A DNA stretch of 64,000 bases from Frankia sp. AiPa1 (GTDB taxonomy: Bacteria > Actinomycetota > Actinomycetes > Frankiales > Frankiaceae), in NCBI RefSeq assembly GCF_023243075.1, contig NZ_JALKFZ020000032.1:34856-98855 (forward strand), read 5' to 3'. Position numbers and translations under genes: made by a program. Each line of letters begins with the position of its first letter. The stretch's first letter is position 1. Under the pieces are notes generated by a model. It saw only the letters and a list, made by a program, of their open reading frames with translations, was not told where the DNA came from and made no database searches. Shown here in pieces: positions 36,001 to 44,369 of the stretch.

Positions 36001-37520
36001 GCGAACAGGGCACTGTCCTGCTCCCGCTGCCGGTCGGCGGCCTTCTCCTGAGCCTGGAGGGCGCCCGTGATCAGGCGGGCGACGAGCCGCACAGCCTCCT
36101 CCCGCTGGCCGGCGACCTCCTCGGCGGCCCGCCTCGCCCCACGGCTCGCCGCCTGCACCTCGCCGGCGGGCGGTCCCTCCGGCAGGAGGAGCGGCTCCAC
36201 GGCCCGCTGATGCTCGCCCAGGGCACCCGCGGCGCGCGCAGCGGCCTCGGCGTCGTCCCGCGCTCGCTCCAGCGCCGAGGCTGTGCCGTTCGCCCGGGTG
36301 CGGTCGCTGGCGGCCCGGCGCGCGAAGCCGTCGCGTCTCGTCGTGGCGGCGGCCAGTTCGGCGCCGGCCCGGTTGACCGCGGCGGCCAGATCCGTGGCTC
36401 GCTCGCCGAGCAGCGCCAGTTCCCGGGCCTGGTCCATTTCCGGCCGGGTGGCGAGCGTGTTCCGTTCGGCCGTGAGCGCTGTGATCCGGTGGCCGAGCTC
36501 CGCCTCCTGCGCGCTGACCTTCGCGGCCTCGGTCTCGACCCGTTCGCGTTCCGCCTTCACCTCGGCGAGCTGGCGAGACGCCGACTCGTACGCCGACTGG
36601 GCGACGCGGGGCTCGCGGGCCCGCCGCCGAGCGCTCAGCCGCGCATACCGGCGGTAGTGGGTCAGGAATGCGGTCGCGGCCTCGTGCGCCTCCTCGAACC
36701 CGGCGAGGTCCGCTCGTTCCTGCTCCAGGCCGCGGAACGCCTCGGCCGCATCCGCGATAACCGCCTGGTCGAGCGGGGCGAGCGCCTCGGTCAGCGCGTC
36801 GGACAGCGCCCGCTCGTTCGGCTTCTTCGACAGCTGCGGCTGGCGCAGCTGGATGAGCAGGTTCACCAGCGCGTCGTAGCGTTCCTCACCGAGGCCGAAC
36901 AGCGCCTCGTCCACGGCACGCCGGTAGCGCGACGCCTGCTCGAAGACCCGCCCGCGCGTCCCGAGCACATCGGCCAACCGGTCCCTGGTCAACGCGGCGC
37001 CGGTCGGGCCGACGAGGCCGAAATCGATGCCGACCCGGCCGTCGGCGACGAAGAACCAGGTGGTGACGCCGCCCCGGCCGGCGACCGCCTTCAGCCCGGC
37101 GCCGATCGAGCGGTAGCTCGCGGTGCCGGCGGCGTCGACCCGCCCGAACTCCAGCCAGCTGTAGCCGAGGCGTTCCGGATGCGGGTGGCGCCCGCCCATG
37201 AGCAGGTTCCACTCCATCCGCTTGTTCGGATCCCCGTCGGGCTCCACCCGGTGCGCCGAGACCTCACCGTCGAGCAGGAAAGGCAGCAGCATTGCCAGCA
37301 CCTTCGACTTGCCGGTGCCGTTGTTGCCGCGCAGGAGCAGGTTCCCGTCGCGGAAGTGGAACTCCTCCTGGTCGTAGAGGAAGACGTCCACCAGCCCCGC
37401 ACGCAGCGGCTGCCAGCGCGTCGAGGTCGGCTCTGGCCGGCTGACGGGGGGCGGCGCTGCTCCGGCCGATGGCGCTGCTGCGGCCGATGGCGCTGGCGCG
37501 GCCGGCGGCGCGACGCTCAT
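33024..37520 (-). CDS. jetC: Wadjet type II JetC (TIGR02680, SMC/MukB-like ATPase)
   Basis: 1498-aa SMC-like ATPase, the DNA-loop-extruding motor of Wadjet. Walker A GNNGTGKS at residues 65-72; long heptad-rich coiled coils at about 290-500 and 830-1100 around a central region; ABC signature ASGGERALAV near 1320; Walker B LVMLDEAFAGVDDDAR near 1353, followed by MTSEREWG. The first 30 residues are an Ala/Pro repeat and the last 70 are low-complexity. It overlaps jetB and jetD by 4 bp each. Length is above the roughly 1350 usual for the family, mainly because of these ends. Confidence 0.94.
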   Translation of the reverse strand: MSVAPPAAPAPSAAAAPSAGAAPPPVSRPEPTSTRWQPLRAGLVDVFLYDQEEFHFRDGNLLLRGNNGTGKSKVLAMLLPFLLDGEVSAHRVEPDGDPNKRMEWNLLMGGRHPHPERLGYSWLEFGRVDAAGTASYRSIGAGLKAVAGRGGVTTWFFVADGRVGIDFGLVGPTGAALTRDRLADVLGTRGRVFEQASRYRRAVDEALFGLGEERYDALVNLLIQLRQPQLSKKPNERALSDALTEALAPLDQAVIADAAEAFRGLEQERADLAGFEEAHEAATAFLTHYRRYARLSARRRAREPRVAQSAYESASRQLAEVKAERERVETEAAKVSAQEAELGHRITALTAERNTLATRPEMDQARELALLGERATDLAAAVNRAGAELAAATTRRDGFARRAASDRTRANGTASALERARDDAEAAARAAGALGEHQRAVEPLLLPEGPPAGEVQAASRGARRAAEEVAGQREEAVRLVARLITGALQAQEKAADRQREQDSALFALDEAAEATVKAGAAYQATSTAWVTAVRQHLDAAEQLRLPEPEGVLARLEDWLDDFDGPSPLLAAVTACARGRENEYGAADQRLRTEISHARDRAAALTSERRGLAEGARLSPPVPYTRAASRDSRPGAPLWQLIEPREPGDQPSSANGQSGDHRNLARPALDSTEIAGVEAALEAAGLLDAWLCPDGRLLSSDTHDTVILGGAGITGITGQDSRPSPRDTAHLGMVLRPAVDRSDPAAAAVSDATVAWVLASIGLLPAADRSRDIAAPQDEPSQDTWVAVDGRFRVGRLAGAWSKTAAHYLGHAAREQHRRTRLAEIDEELAGLDRGIAAGEAGREELRRSRSILNEEVTGLPPDTATRQAFAAARQAERDQQRAATVHLGATTAARTAQAAAHRASAERDETAAQLALPVTATDLDEVRTAVVTYRVALSGLWPAVRERVEAHAQFQQTEQDLHEAQDAVAEREEERDRVRGGHLAAQTAFETLARTVGAAVAEVQRQLAAAERELDQAARSQRALGDRRIEVAEAVGRARGRELELADKVAESGERRREAAGRLRRFAAGGLLAVAVPELEFPDPARDWAPDPAVRLARQIEAAVGDVDDSDPAWDRVQKLITAEHSTLREVMSRHGHHAAATLTDDGWVVEATFRSRSMSPAELADALAAEVADRKRLLTERERTILENHLVSEVASHLQDLISDAERQVSRMNAELDERPNSTGMKLRFQWKPGPDAPTGLGPARERLLRQVADAWSPDDREAVGEFLQAQIERERERDAGGTWLEHLGRALDYRRWHVFSVQRYAGGQWRSASGPASGGERALAVTIPLFAAASGHYRSAGNPHAPRLVMLDEAFAGVDDDARASCLGLLAVFDMDVLMTSEREWGCYPTVPGLAISQLSRRDGIDAVLVTRWQWDGRQRRPASTADSRATTPAGTPMTATTPAPAPTAQAAEVAEQAGVAERPGEAAGERDGRPPSAGERNPAVALSMDELWSSP

Positions 37521-38842
37521 AGCAGCGCCTCCTGGGCGCCCGCGGTGGTGTCCCGCAGCTCGCCGAGGGCGAACCGGGCCAGGGCGGGCAACGCGACGAC
37601 GGCGTCCCCGTCGCGGCGCAGCAGGCCGAGGGCGGCCATCCGGGCGAGGGCCCGGTCCACCAGGAGGATCTCCGCCTCCGGGTCCGCCACCCCCTTGCGC
37701 CAGTGCCGGCGATGCTGGGTGATGAGCTCGCGCATGTGGGCGTGCAGCGCCGGGACGAGCACCGGCTCGCCGGGACCGAGCCGGGCCCCGGCACGCGCGA
37801 GATGCTCGGCGAGCAGCAGCGTGGCGTGGCCGTCGGTGCCGTCCTCCGGCATGCGGGTGTCGGTGAGGTCGCCGTCGGGGTCGACCATCGCGATGCCCTC
37901 CGCCCGGACCTCGGCGACCAGGCCGGTCGCCTCGGTGATCCGCCGGATGAGCGCGGCCCGCTGGCTGGTCAGATACGCCAGCTGATCGGCGTCGAGGTCG
38001 GCGTAGTAGACGACGGGATCGTCCAGGAGCCGTCGGGTCAGCGCCTGGCGGCGCGCCAGGTTACGCGCGTCGTCGGTGTCCACGATCAGCTCCGCCACGG
38101 CGGCGGCCAGCCGTTCGTCGACGCTGGAGCCGGCGACTGTGGACGGGCCGCGCCGGGTGACCAGCATGCCGGCGAGCGCGCTGCGGTCGAGGTCGTACAG
38201 GGCGTCGCCGGTCCCGGAGGTGAAGGTGGTCTCGTCCCCGGCGACCCGCCGCAGGACCCCGAGATCGAGCAGGATGCGCACCGCGGCGACGAGATCCGCG
38301 CGCTCCTCGCGGCTGTCCAGGCTGAAGGCGATGCCGGACTCGGCGAGGTCCGGGGCCGCGCAGCCCAGCATCACGTCCTCGGCGAGCCGGCCCAGCGTGA
38401 TCTGGTTCTCCGCCCGCTCCAGCCCGGCCAGTGCCAGGCAGAGCAGCACGTAGCGGCGGCGGGTGAACGGCGCCAGCGCCGCCCCGGCCGTGGCGGGACG
38501 CGTGCCGTCGGTGAGATCGGCCGGGAGCTTCGCGAGCCGGGCCAGCTCCGGATCGACTCGCAGCGACCAGCCGGCCTCCCGGGCGAACCAGTCCCGCAGC
38601 CACAGCTGGTGTCTGCGCACGAGCCGGAAGGCCGCCGCGTCCGCGCCGTGGGCGGTCAGCAGCGGACGCCGCAGGACCGCGCGCACCGCCCGGCGACGCT
38701 CGTCCAGGCGGTGGGCGTCCAGAGCGTCGACGATGGTCCCGGAGGTCCCGGAGGTCCCGGAGGTCCCGGACGCCCCGGGCGCGGCCCGTCGCCTGGTCGG
38801 CTGGATCGGCTGGATCGGCGGGATCGGACGAGGGCCGCTCAC
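37517..38842 (-). CDS. jetB: Wadjet type II JetB (TIGR02678/DUF2398, KITE-like)
   Basis: 441 aa. DUF2398 subunit, counterpart of MukE/KITE winged-helix proteins that bind the kleisin and SMC heads. Family stretches: ALDAHRLDERRRAVRAVLRRPLL, FRLVRRHQLWLRDWFAREAGW, FTRRRYVLLCLALAGLERAENQITLGRLAE and ILLVDRALARMAALGLLRRDGD. A (GTS)n repeat, four 9-bp units, precedes the domain. Overlaps jetA and jetC by 4 bp. Confidence 0.92.
   Translation of the reverse strand: MSGPRPIPPIQPIQPTRRRAAPGASGTSGTSGTSGTIVDALDAHRLDERRRAVRAVLRRPLLTAHGADAAAFRLVRRHQLWLRDWFAREAGWSLRVDPELARLAKLPADLTDGTRPATAGAALAPFTRRRYVLLCLALAGLERAENQITLGRLAEDVMLGCAAPDLAESGIAFSLDSREERADLVAAVRILLDLGVLRRVAGDETTFTSGTGDALYDLDRSALAGMLVTRRGPSTVAGSSVDERLAAAVAELIVDTDDARNLARRQALTRRLLDDPVVYYADLDADQLAYLTSQRAALIRRITEATGLVAEVRAEGIAMVDPDGDLTDTRMPEDGTDGHATLLLAEHLARAGARLGPGEPVLVPALHAHMRELITQHRRHWRKGVADPEAEILLVDRALARMAALGLLRRDGDAVVALPALARFALGELRDTTAGAQEALL
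38735..38770 (-). repeat. Four 9-bp tandem units in jetB
   Basis: GGTCCCGGA on the plus strand occurs four times without a break (38735-38743, 38744-38752, 38753-38761, 38762-38770) and encodes SGT repeats near the JetB N-terminus. Gain or loss of a unit would keep the reading frame. Confidence 0.85.
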
Positions 38843-40626
38843 GCCGTCTCCGCGAGCAGATCGTGGATCTCCAGGACGTGGTCGGGCCCGGTGAACCTCC
38901 CCGCGCTGGTGGGGATGGTCGCCAGGGCGCCGTCGGCGGTCGCGGTCAGGATGATCGAGAGCGTCCCGTCGGCGTTCGTCGTCTCGACGGTCGGCTCCCC
39001 GGGGCGGCTGCGGGCGAGCGCGTCGCCGAGAAGACTGAGAAAGAGCCGGAAGGACGGGTTGTCAAGCTCGGCGATCTCCGACAGGCGCACCGGTACGCCG
39101 GTGGCGAGCCGACGCCGGGCGGCGCGGACTATCTCCTCCTCGGCCGCCAGCCTCTCCGCGAGCAGCCGGCGTTCGGCACTGCGGTCCCGAATCCGGTTGG
39201 GCGCGCCCCGACGTTCGTAGCGCCCGGTCTTGCGCAGCCGGATGTCGACCAGGACCGGAGGTGCCTCGCTCCACGGCGTCGACGGCGCGACCGGGTTCTC
39301 GGCGCGGGCCGCGAGCGTGGCCGCGTCGACGGTGAGATGACGGGCCGGCGCGAGCCCGAAGCAGGCCCGCCACAGGCGATGGGCGTCGTCGTCACTCGGC
39401 GCCTGCGCGAACCAGAGCGCAAGCGCGCGGAAGTCGGCGGACCGGTCGCTGCGCCCGGACCGGCGCTCGTTGAGCACCCGCACCACCGAGAGCAGAGCCG
39501 GGACGGCGGCGCGCGCCCGCTCCCGCAGCAGCCGGGCCTGCGGGGGATGGAGCCGATCGCCCACGAACCAGTGTCGCAGCCCCTCCCAGCGTTCCGTCCA
39601 CAGCGCGAGCCGTTCGCCGACCGGCCCGACGCCGCCTTGCGCGGCGCCGTCGCTGGTCACGGCGGCGCCGGCGGGCGTGGCATCGGTGGTGGTGGCATCG
39701 GTGGTGGTGATGGCGCCGGTGGCGCTGCCCTCCGCGGTGGCGCCGCCTTCGGTGGTGGCATCGGAAGCGGGTGCCGCGTCACGGGCCTCGCGTTCGGCCA
39801 CCGCGCGCAGGACCACGGCCATGTCATGACTCTCGATCGCATGCAGCGCCTCCACGATGCGCGCCGAGGTCACGATCAGATCCTGGATGAACCGTTGGAG
39901 ATACTCGACGAGCTGTTCCTTGTACGCGAAGAAGACGTCGAGATCCGCGTCGTGCAGATCGATGGTGCGCTGCAGCGATCCCATGAACGCCTGCGCGTTG
40001 TCGGCCAGCCCGCGAAAGACGCCCGCCAGATCCCGCAGCAGCTGATGCGCCTTCGCCGCGTCGAGCTCGGGTTCGCCGAGCAGCGCGAGCAGCGCGAGGA
40101 GCTGGCTGTGAATGTCGGACAGGGCGACGGCCTGCAGCTCGCCGCGCCGGCCGAGCGCCTCGTCGAACGTCGCCAGGGCCGCCTCGGCCGCCTCGCCGGC
40201 CGGAGTCAGCTGGTACAGGAAACGCGGGCGGTTGAAATCCTCGACCGTGGTGACCCGGCTGGTGTCCGGATCACCACGCAGGTTCCCCCAGCCCACCAGG
40301 CTGCGCAGCTCCGCGTCGACATCCCGGACGGGCAGCCCGCCGGCATGAGCCAACCCGCCGGTACCCGCCACCCCGCTGGCGCCAGCCTGCGCCTCGGCGC
40401 CAGCCAACCCGCCGTGGGCGGCCGGATCGCCGGGAACGGCCGTGCCCGCGAGCATCTCGACGACATCCTCCGGGCGCAGATGGACGTTGAACCGCTGCTT
40501 CGCCCGCACGAACGTCCGCATGATCGCCCGATACAGCTCTGCCTTCTCCGTCGTGACATGCGTGAACGGCCCGAACCGCGAGGTGGCCGTCCGAAGATCC
40601 CGTTCTGACGCCGTCCCACCGGCCAC
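38839..40626 (-). CDS. jetA: Wadjet type II JetA (TIGR02677/DUF2397, kleisin-like)
   Basis: First gene of the operon. 595 aa, DUF2397 family, the kleisin-like subunit linking the JetC heads. Recognisable stretches: FTHVTTEKAELYRAIMRTFVRAKQRFNVHLRPEDV at the N-terminus, YLQRFIQDLIVTSARIVEAL in the middle and PFRLFLSLLGDAL near the end. Residues about 279-329 are a Thr/Ala/Gly-rich insertion (ATTEGGATAEGSATGAITTT). GTG start at 40626 with GGAAGGGG 9-12 nt upstream. A TACATAT element about 40 bp upstream is a possible -10. Confidence 0.92.
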   Translation of the reverse strand: MAGGTASERDLRTATSRFGPFTHVTTEKAELYRAIMRTFVRAKQRFNVHLRPEDVVEMLAGTAVPGDPAAHGGLAGAEAQAGASGVAGTGGLAHAGGLPVRDVDAELRSLVGWGNLRGDPDTSRVTTVEDFNRPRFLYQLTPAGEAAEAALATFDEALGRRGELQAVALSDIHSQLLALLALLGEPELDAAKAHQLLRDLAGVFRGLADNAQAFMGSLQRTIDLHDADLDVFFAYKEQLVEYLQRFIQDLIVTSARIVEALHAIESHDMAVVLRAVAEREARDAAPASDATTEGGATAEGSATGAITTTDATTTDATPAGAAVTSDGAAQGGVGPVGERLALWTERWEGLRHWFVGDRLHPPQARLLRERARAAVPALLSVVRVLNERRSGRSDRSADFRALALWFAQAPSDDDAHRLWRACFGLAPARHLTVDAATLAARAENPVAPSTPWSEAPPVLVDIRLRKTGRYERRGAPNRIRDRSAERRLLAERLAAEEEIVRAARRRLATGVPVRLSEIAELDNPSFRLFLSLLGDALARSRPGEPTVETTNADGTLSIILTATADGALATIPTSAGRFTGPDHVLEIHDLLAETA

Positions 40627-40778
40627 GCGTCACCAGCCCCTTCCGGATATCACTGCCGCCACCATATGTACACGGCGCGACCGACATGGGCGCAGCGGAT
40701 CCGACATGCCGGGTCACGGCGTGATGTGCGCGCAGGGGCAGTGCCGGCCACCGGGCTGTTGGCGGGGGCAAGTGCGCC

Positions 40779-41630
40779 CTACCGGGCCAACTGTTGCAGG
40801 AATGTCTTTTCGGCGTCGTAGTCGAAGAGGTGTTCCCGGGCCGCCAGCTGAGGCAGGTGGCGGCGCCAGTCGGAGCCCGCGACCTGATCGCGCAGCCAGG
40901 CGACGGTCCCAGCCGCGGCGTCGGCGTAGCTGGTGGCCGGCCGGTAGCCGAGCTCCTGTTTCGCGGCGGTGAGGTCGGCCACCAGCGACCCGGCCAGCAG
41001 CCACGGGTGGTCACCGACACCACGTACCGGCGGCTCGCCGGGGAGTAGCAGCACGGGCAGGCTGTGACCCATCAGGCGAAGTAGAATCTGCGTGATCTCC
41101 AGTGCGGTGGGCGGTTGCGGATCACCGGAGTTGAGAATGCGGGTGCCGGGGCGCTCGGCCGCCGCCGCGATCAGGTCGGCGAGATTCGTCGTCGCTACCG
41201 AGTGGAAAACGTTCTGACCGTGGGAGAGCACGATTGCCGGCCGGCCGTCCAGAACGCGCTTCACCAGCCACCACTCGCGGGCGAAGGTCGAACCCGGTCC
41301 ATGGATGGCGCCCGCACGGATCACGGTCACCGGCACCGGGCTCTCCTCGAGCAGTGTCCGCTCCAGCGCCACCTTGCCCGCGGCATAGGGATAGCTCGCG
41401 TCGTCCGCGGACACCGTTGGCTGGTCCTCGCGAAGGGGGACGGGGAAATCCGGGAAGGCCGTGAGACCGTCAGCGGCGGTCCTGAGATTGCGTCTGGCCG
41501 CGTCCGTGTAGACGCCGAAAGAAGACAGAACGATCAGGGAGCCGACCCGGTCGGTGACCCGCAGCAGCTGGCCCGCGTCGTCGGCACTGTAGGCGATCAG
41601 ATCGATCAGGACGTCCACGTCGGAGGGCAT
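40779..41630 (-). pseudogene. NAD-dependent epimerase/dehydratase lacking its N-terminus
   Basis: From ATG 41630 the product reads MPSDVDVLIDLIAYSADDAG, which corresponds to about residue 60 onward of extended short-chain dehydrogenases. The first Rossmann strand and its glycine-rich GxxGxxG motif are absent. The remainder is well kept: VLSSFGVYTDAARR, SYPYAAGKVALERTLLEES with the YxxxK pair, VIRAGAIHGPGSTFAREWW and a C-terminal KQELGYRP. The open frame continues to 41738 with unrelated sequence that overlaps the 3' end of the next gene. Without the NAD-binding motif it is probably inactive; 5' truncation at the junction with the AlbA_2 gene is likely. Confidence 0.7.
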
Positions 41631-41680
41631 AGATTGAGCCTGCGACGCCGGCCGAGTCCCGAGCCTACTGTCCAGGATAT

Positions 41681-43111
41681 CTATCCGTCGATCAGGATCC
41701 AGACAGCTCTGGGGTCGCGGCTTGACTTTCCGGACCACCGGATCAGGCCTTCGGATTCCAGCGCCTTGAGACGAGTCGCCACGACAGGTCTGCTCATACC
41801 GAGGGCCGCGGCGAGATCGCCGGTTCCCAACGGGCCACCCGAGGCCCGCAGTGCATCCAGTACTTCCTGGCTGCCTCGGGGGAGCCGCGCCGCAGTCCTG
41901 GGATCCAGCCGAGGAACGGCCGCGAGCACCAGTCGCACGCTTCCAGCGCGCTGCTCGTACATCGGGTCGCTGAGGCCGACCCGACGCATCTCCTCGAACA
42001 TGCGCTTGATTCCCTCACCGATCTCCTGTGCGACCCGAAGGTCTGCACAGACTCTGGAGATCCGCGGGTTTCGCGCGAAACGGCTGATATCCAGGGGCCT
42101 CGACGGGTCGGCGAGCCCCGGGAACCGACCCGGGCTCTCGATCTCGATCCGATTCGGGTAGATCTCGACTCTGATGTGGTCGCCACCGAGGCTGTACGAC
42201 CGATGGATCACGGCGTTCACCAGCCCCTCGAGCCAGGCGTCCCGCGGGACAATCGGTCGACCCACGAAGGTGCCGTCTGCGCCAAGAACCCGCCGTTTTG
42301 GAATCAGGTTCTCGATGACGCTGCTTGCCTGGTGGACGGCCTGCGGGATCGAACCCTCGACGCGAATGTCCGAGTCATCGTCGAGCCCCAGTCGCGATCC
42401 GGTACCGCGCTCGGTCGTCAGGAACTTCAAGACCCGCACATACGCCTGCGGAAAGAGGTCCTGAGGATGTTCGCCAAAGAGAAGATACCCCGCATTCGTG
42501 ACCCGCTTGTCGCGAGTAATAAGGGTTCGCGCTTCCAGTAGCCGTGCGAACGTACTCGTTGATCCGGTCCTCTGGCCATAGACGGCGAGCTGGCCGTGAT
42601 CAAGGTCGTCAATCGTGATTCCCGGCGCCGGCATCCCGTCAAAATGGGTCTGGCCCTTGTCGTACTCGAGTTCCTGCCGTTCGGCGAAGCCAAGCCTCCG
42701 TGACTCGTCTCCGATCCGGAGGTAGCAGTCGCCGTTCCTCAGCTCGTGCACGCGCTCGCTTGGATCCACGCGCACGACAAGCAGAGTGTCGATCTCTCCG
42801 TTAAGGTTGCGGCAGGTCACCTGGTCAAACTGTGCCCGCACCGGAGGTACGGTGAAATCGATCGGCACCTGCCGGAAATCGTTGGTCTTCTTCGGGTGGG
42901 TCAGGAGCCCTTGAACTTTCCCCGAATGCAGCCCGACGATCAATGTGCCACCCTCGGCATTGGCAAAGGCGACAAGCGGCACAGCGAGGTCTTTCGGTGC
43001 GATCTGCGACGACTTCCGTTCGAACCACTGATCTTCGGGGAGCGCCAGCAGCGCCAGCCCCACCTCGTCGCTCGGCGCCGCCAGGGCGGTGTCGACCTCG
43101 TTTGCGGTCAC
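41681..43111 (-). CDS. AlbA_2 / GHKL ATP-binding protein with C-terminal wHTH
   Basis: 476 aa of the Schlafen AlbA_2 putative DNA-binding class (RecG-like ATP-binding proteins). Residues about 20-135 are AlbA_2 (WFERKSS, LVAFANAEGGTLIVGL); about 270-390 are an HATPase_c_4 ATP-binding module (LEGLVNAVIHRSYSLGGDHI, IEIESPGRFPG, IGEGIKRMFEEMR); the end (LAAALGMSRPVVATRLKALESEG) is a winged helix. Such genes are frequent in mobile and defence regions and may act as regulators or toxin-like components. Its 3' end abuts the truncated epimerase and its upstream region is repeat-rich. Confidence 0.85.
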   Translation of the reverse strand: MTANEVDTALAAPSDEVGLALLALPEDQWFERKSSQIAPKDLAVPLVAFANAEGGTLIVGLHSGKVQGLLTHPKKTNDFRQVPIDFTVPPVRAQFDQVTCRNLNGEIDTLLVVRVDPSERVHELRNGDCYLRIGDESRRLGFAERQELEYDKGQTHFDGMPAPGITIDDLDHGQLAVYGQRTGSTSTFARLLEARTLITRDKRVTNAGYLLFGEHPQDLFPQAYVRVLKFLTTERGTGSRLGLDDDSDIRVEGSIPQAVHQASSVIENLIPKRRVLGADGTFVGRPIVPRDAWLEGLVNAVIHRSYSLGGDHIRVEIYPNRIEIESPGRFPGLADPSRPLDISRFARNPRISRVCADLRVAQEIGEGIKRMFEEMRRVGLSDPMYEQRAGSVRLVLAAVPRLDPRTAARLPRGSQEVLDALRASGGPLGTGDLAAALGMSRPVVATRLKALESEGLIRWSGKSSRDPRAVWILIDG

Positions 43112-43553
43112 ACCCGTACCCTACGATCTTGCACCCGCGAAGCTCTGCCATCCGGACGATCCGCGTCGCCTTCAAGTAGGCCTTCAAGTAGACGCCAGCA
43201 TCGCGCATCTGTGCAGCTCAGGTGGCTTGATCTAATTTTCAAGTAGGCCTTCAAGTAGCTGTCGGTAGCCAGAGTGTCGCGTGTGTACGTGGATGGGGCA
43301 CACACCTACCTACACAACGTCCCTACACAACGTCCTGACTTAGGACGCGTGCCGGGAGGCGCCCCGGCCTTGCGAACGGGACACCATCGGCGGCGGTCCG
43401 ACCAGAACGGCGGCCCGGTAGGCGTCGGCGGGTGTCCATGGCTGCGGCAGGCTCGAGCGCCGACGCGACCACGTCCGCGATGGCTGTCGACATGGCACCA
43501 CTATCCGGTTGCGGTGCTCGCTGCCGCTGTGGCGGTCTGGTTGACTGCGCGCT
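43112..43553. other. Repeat-rich divergent intergenic region
   Basis: 442 bp between the leftward AlbA_2 gene and the rightward dienelactone hydrolase gene. It holds the TTCAAGTAG repeats, a 13-bp tandem CTACACAACGTCC (43310-43322, 43323-43335) and a small hairpin CGTCCT-GACTT-AGGACG (43331-43347). Right of 43350 nothing structured was seen. Confidence 0.6.
43171..43258. repeat. Four TTCAAGTAG units in two 21-bp copies
   Basis: TTCAAGTAGGCCTTCAAGTA plus a final G occurs exactly at 43171-43191 and again at 43238-43258, 67 bp apart. Each copy contains TTCAAGTAG twice with a 12-bp period. The set begins 60 bp upstream of the AlbA_2 gene start, an iteron-like or operator-like arrangement. Confidence 0.85.
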
Positions 43554-44369
43554 GTGTCCGACGACAGTCTTGCTGACTTCGACGCCGCGGAGTTCACTCA
43601 CGGCGGCCGGACGCGGACGGTGTTCCGGATCGGCACCGGCCCGGCCGTGATCGTCATCGCCGAGATGCCGGGCATCACCCCGAAGGTGGCCGACTTCGCC
43701 CGCCGGGTAGCCGGCATCGGCTGCACGGCGGTGCTGCCCCACCTGTTCGGCGTCCCCGGCAAGGATCCGTACGCCGCAGGGCGCCTCGCCATGGTCCGCT
43801 ACACCATGGCGTCGGTGGCCTCGGTCTGCGTCAGCCGGGAGTTCACCGTGTGGGCGACGGAGCGCACCTCACCGGTCGTCGAGTGGCTGCGCGCTCTGGC
43901 CGCGGGCGAGCACGGACGCCTCGGTGGCCCCGGCGTCGGCGCGGTCGGGATGTGCTTCACCGGCGGGTTCGCGCTGGCCATGGCCACGCATCCGAGCCTG
44001 GTCGCGCCGGTGCTGTCCCAGCCGTCGCTGCCGTTCCCGTTGCGCCCGGCCAGGCGGCGGGCCATCGACTGCTCGGCGGCCGACCTCGACACGGTCCGGC
44101 GGCGGTGCGCCGACGAGGGCCTTGAGGTACTCGGCCTGCGTTTTCGCGGTGACCGGATCGTCCCGGCGGAACGCTTCGGGCTGCTGCGCGAGCGGCTCGG
44201 CGACGCCTTCGTCGCCGTCGAGCTTGAGGACGACGCGGCCAATCCGGACAGCATGAACCCGCCGCACTCGGTCCTCACCGAGGACCTCATCGACGAGCCG
44301 GGCCAGCCCACCCGGGCCGCGCTCGACCAGGTGCTCGACCTGTTCCGCGCGCGTCTCCTGCCGACGTGA
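43554..44369 (+). CDS. Dienelactone hydrolase family protein
   Basis: 271 aa. Alpha/beta hydrolase with cysteine nucleophile in GAVGMCFTGGFALAMA near residue 130, AEMPGITPKVADFARRVAGIGCTAVLPHLFG for the first strands, and LRFRGDRIVPAERF near the acid. Histidine is probably in NPPHSVLTE. The family opens dienelactones in aromatic degradation, though many relatives have other ester substrates. Start GTG 43554. Confidence 0.85.
   Translation: MSDDSLADFDAAEFTHGGRTRTVFRIGTGPAVIVIAEMPGITPKVADFARRVAGIGCTAVLPHLFGVPGKDPYAAGRLAMVRYTMASVASVCVSREFTVWATERTSPVVEWLRALAAGEHGRLGGPGVGAVGMCFTGGFALAMATHPSLVAPVLSQPSLPFPLRPARRRAIDCSAADLDTVRRRCADEGLEVLGLRFRGDRIVPAERFGLLRERLGDAFVAVELEDDAANPDSMNPPHSVLTEDLIDEPGQPTRAALDQVLDLFRARLLPT

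Noticed and set aside
43108..43305. Short minus-strand ORF with repeated YLKAYLK
   Set aside because: The peptide repeat is only the translation of the TTCAAGTAG DNA repeats and lacks a ribosome site.
43112..43347. Repeats considered as a CRISPR array
   Set aside because: Only two 21-bp copies with one spacer, internal 12-bp periodicity and no cas genes nearby.
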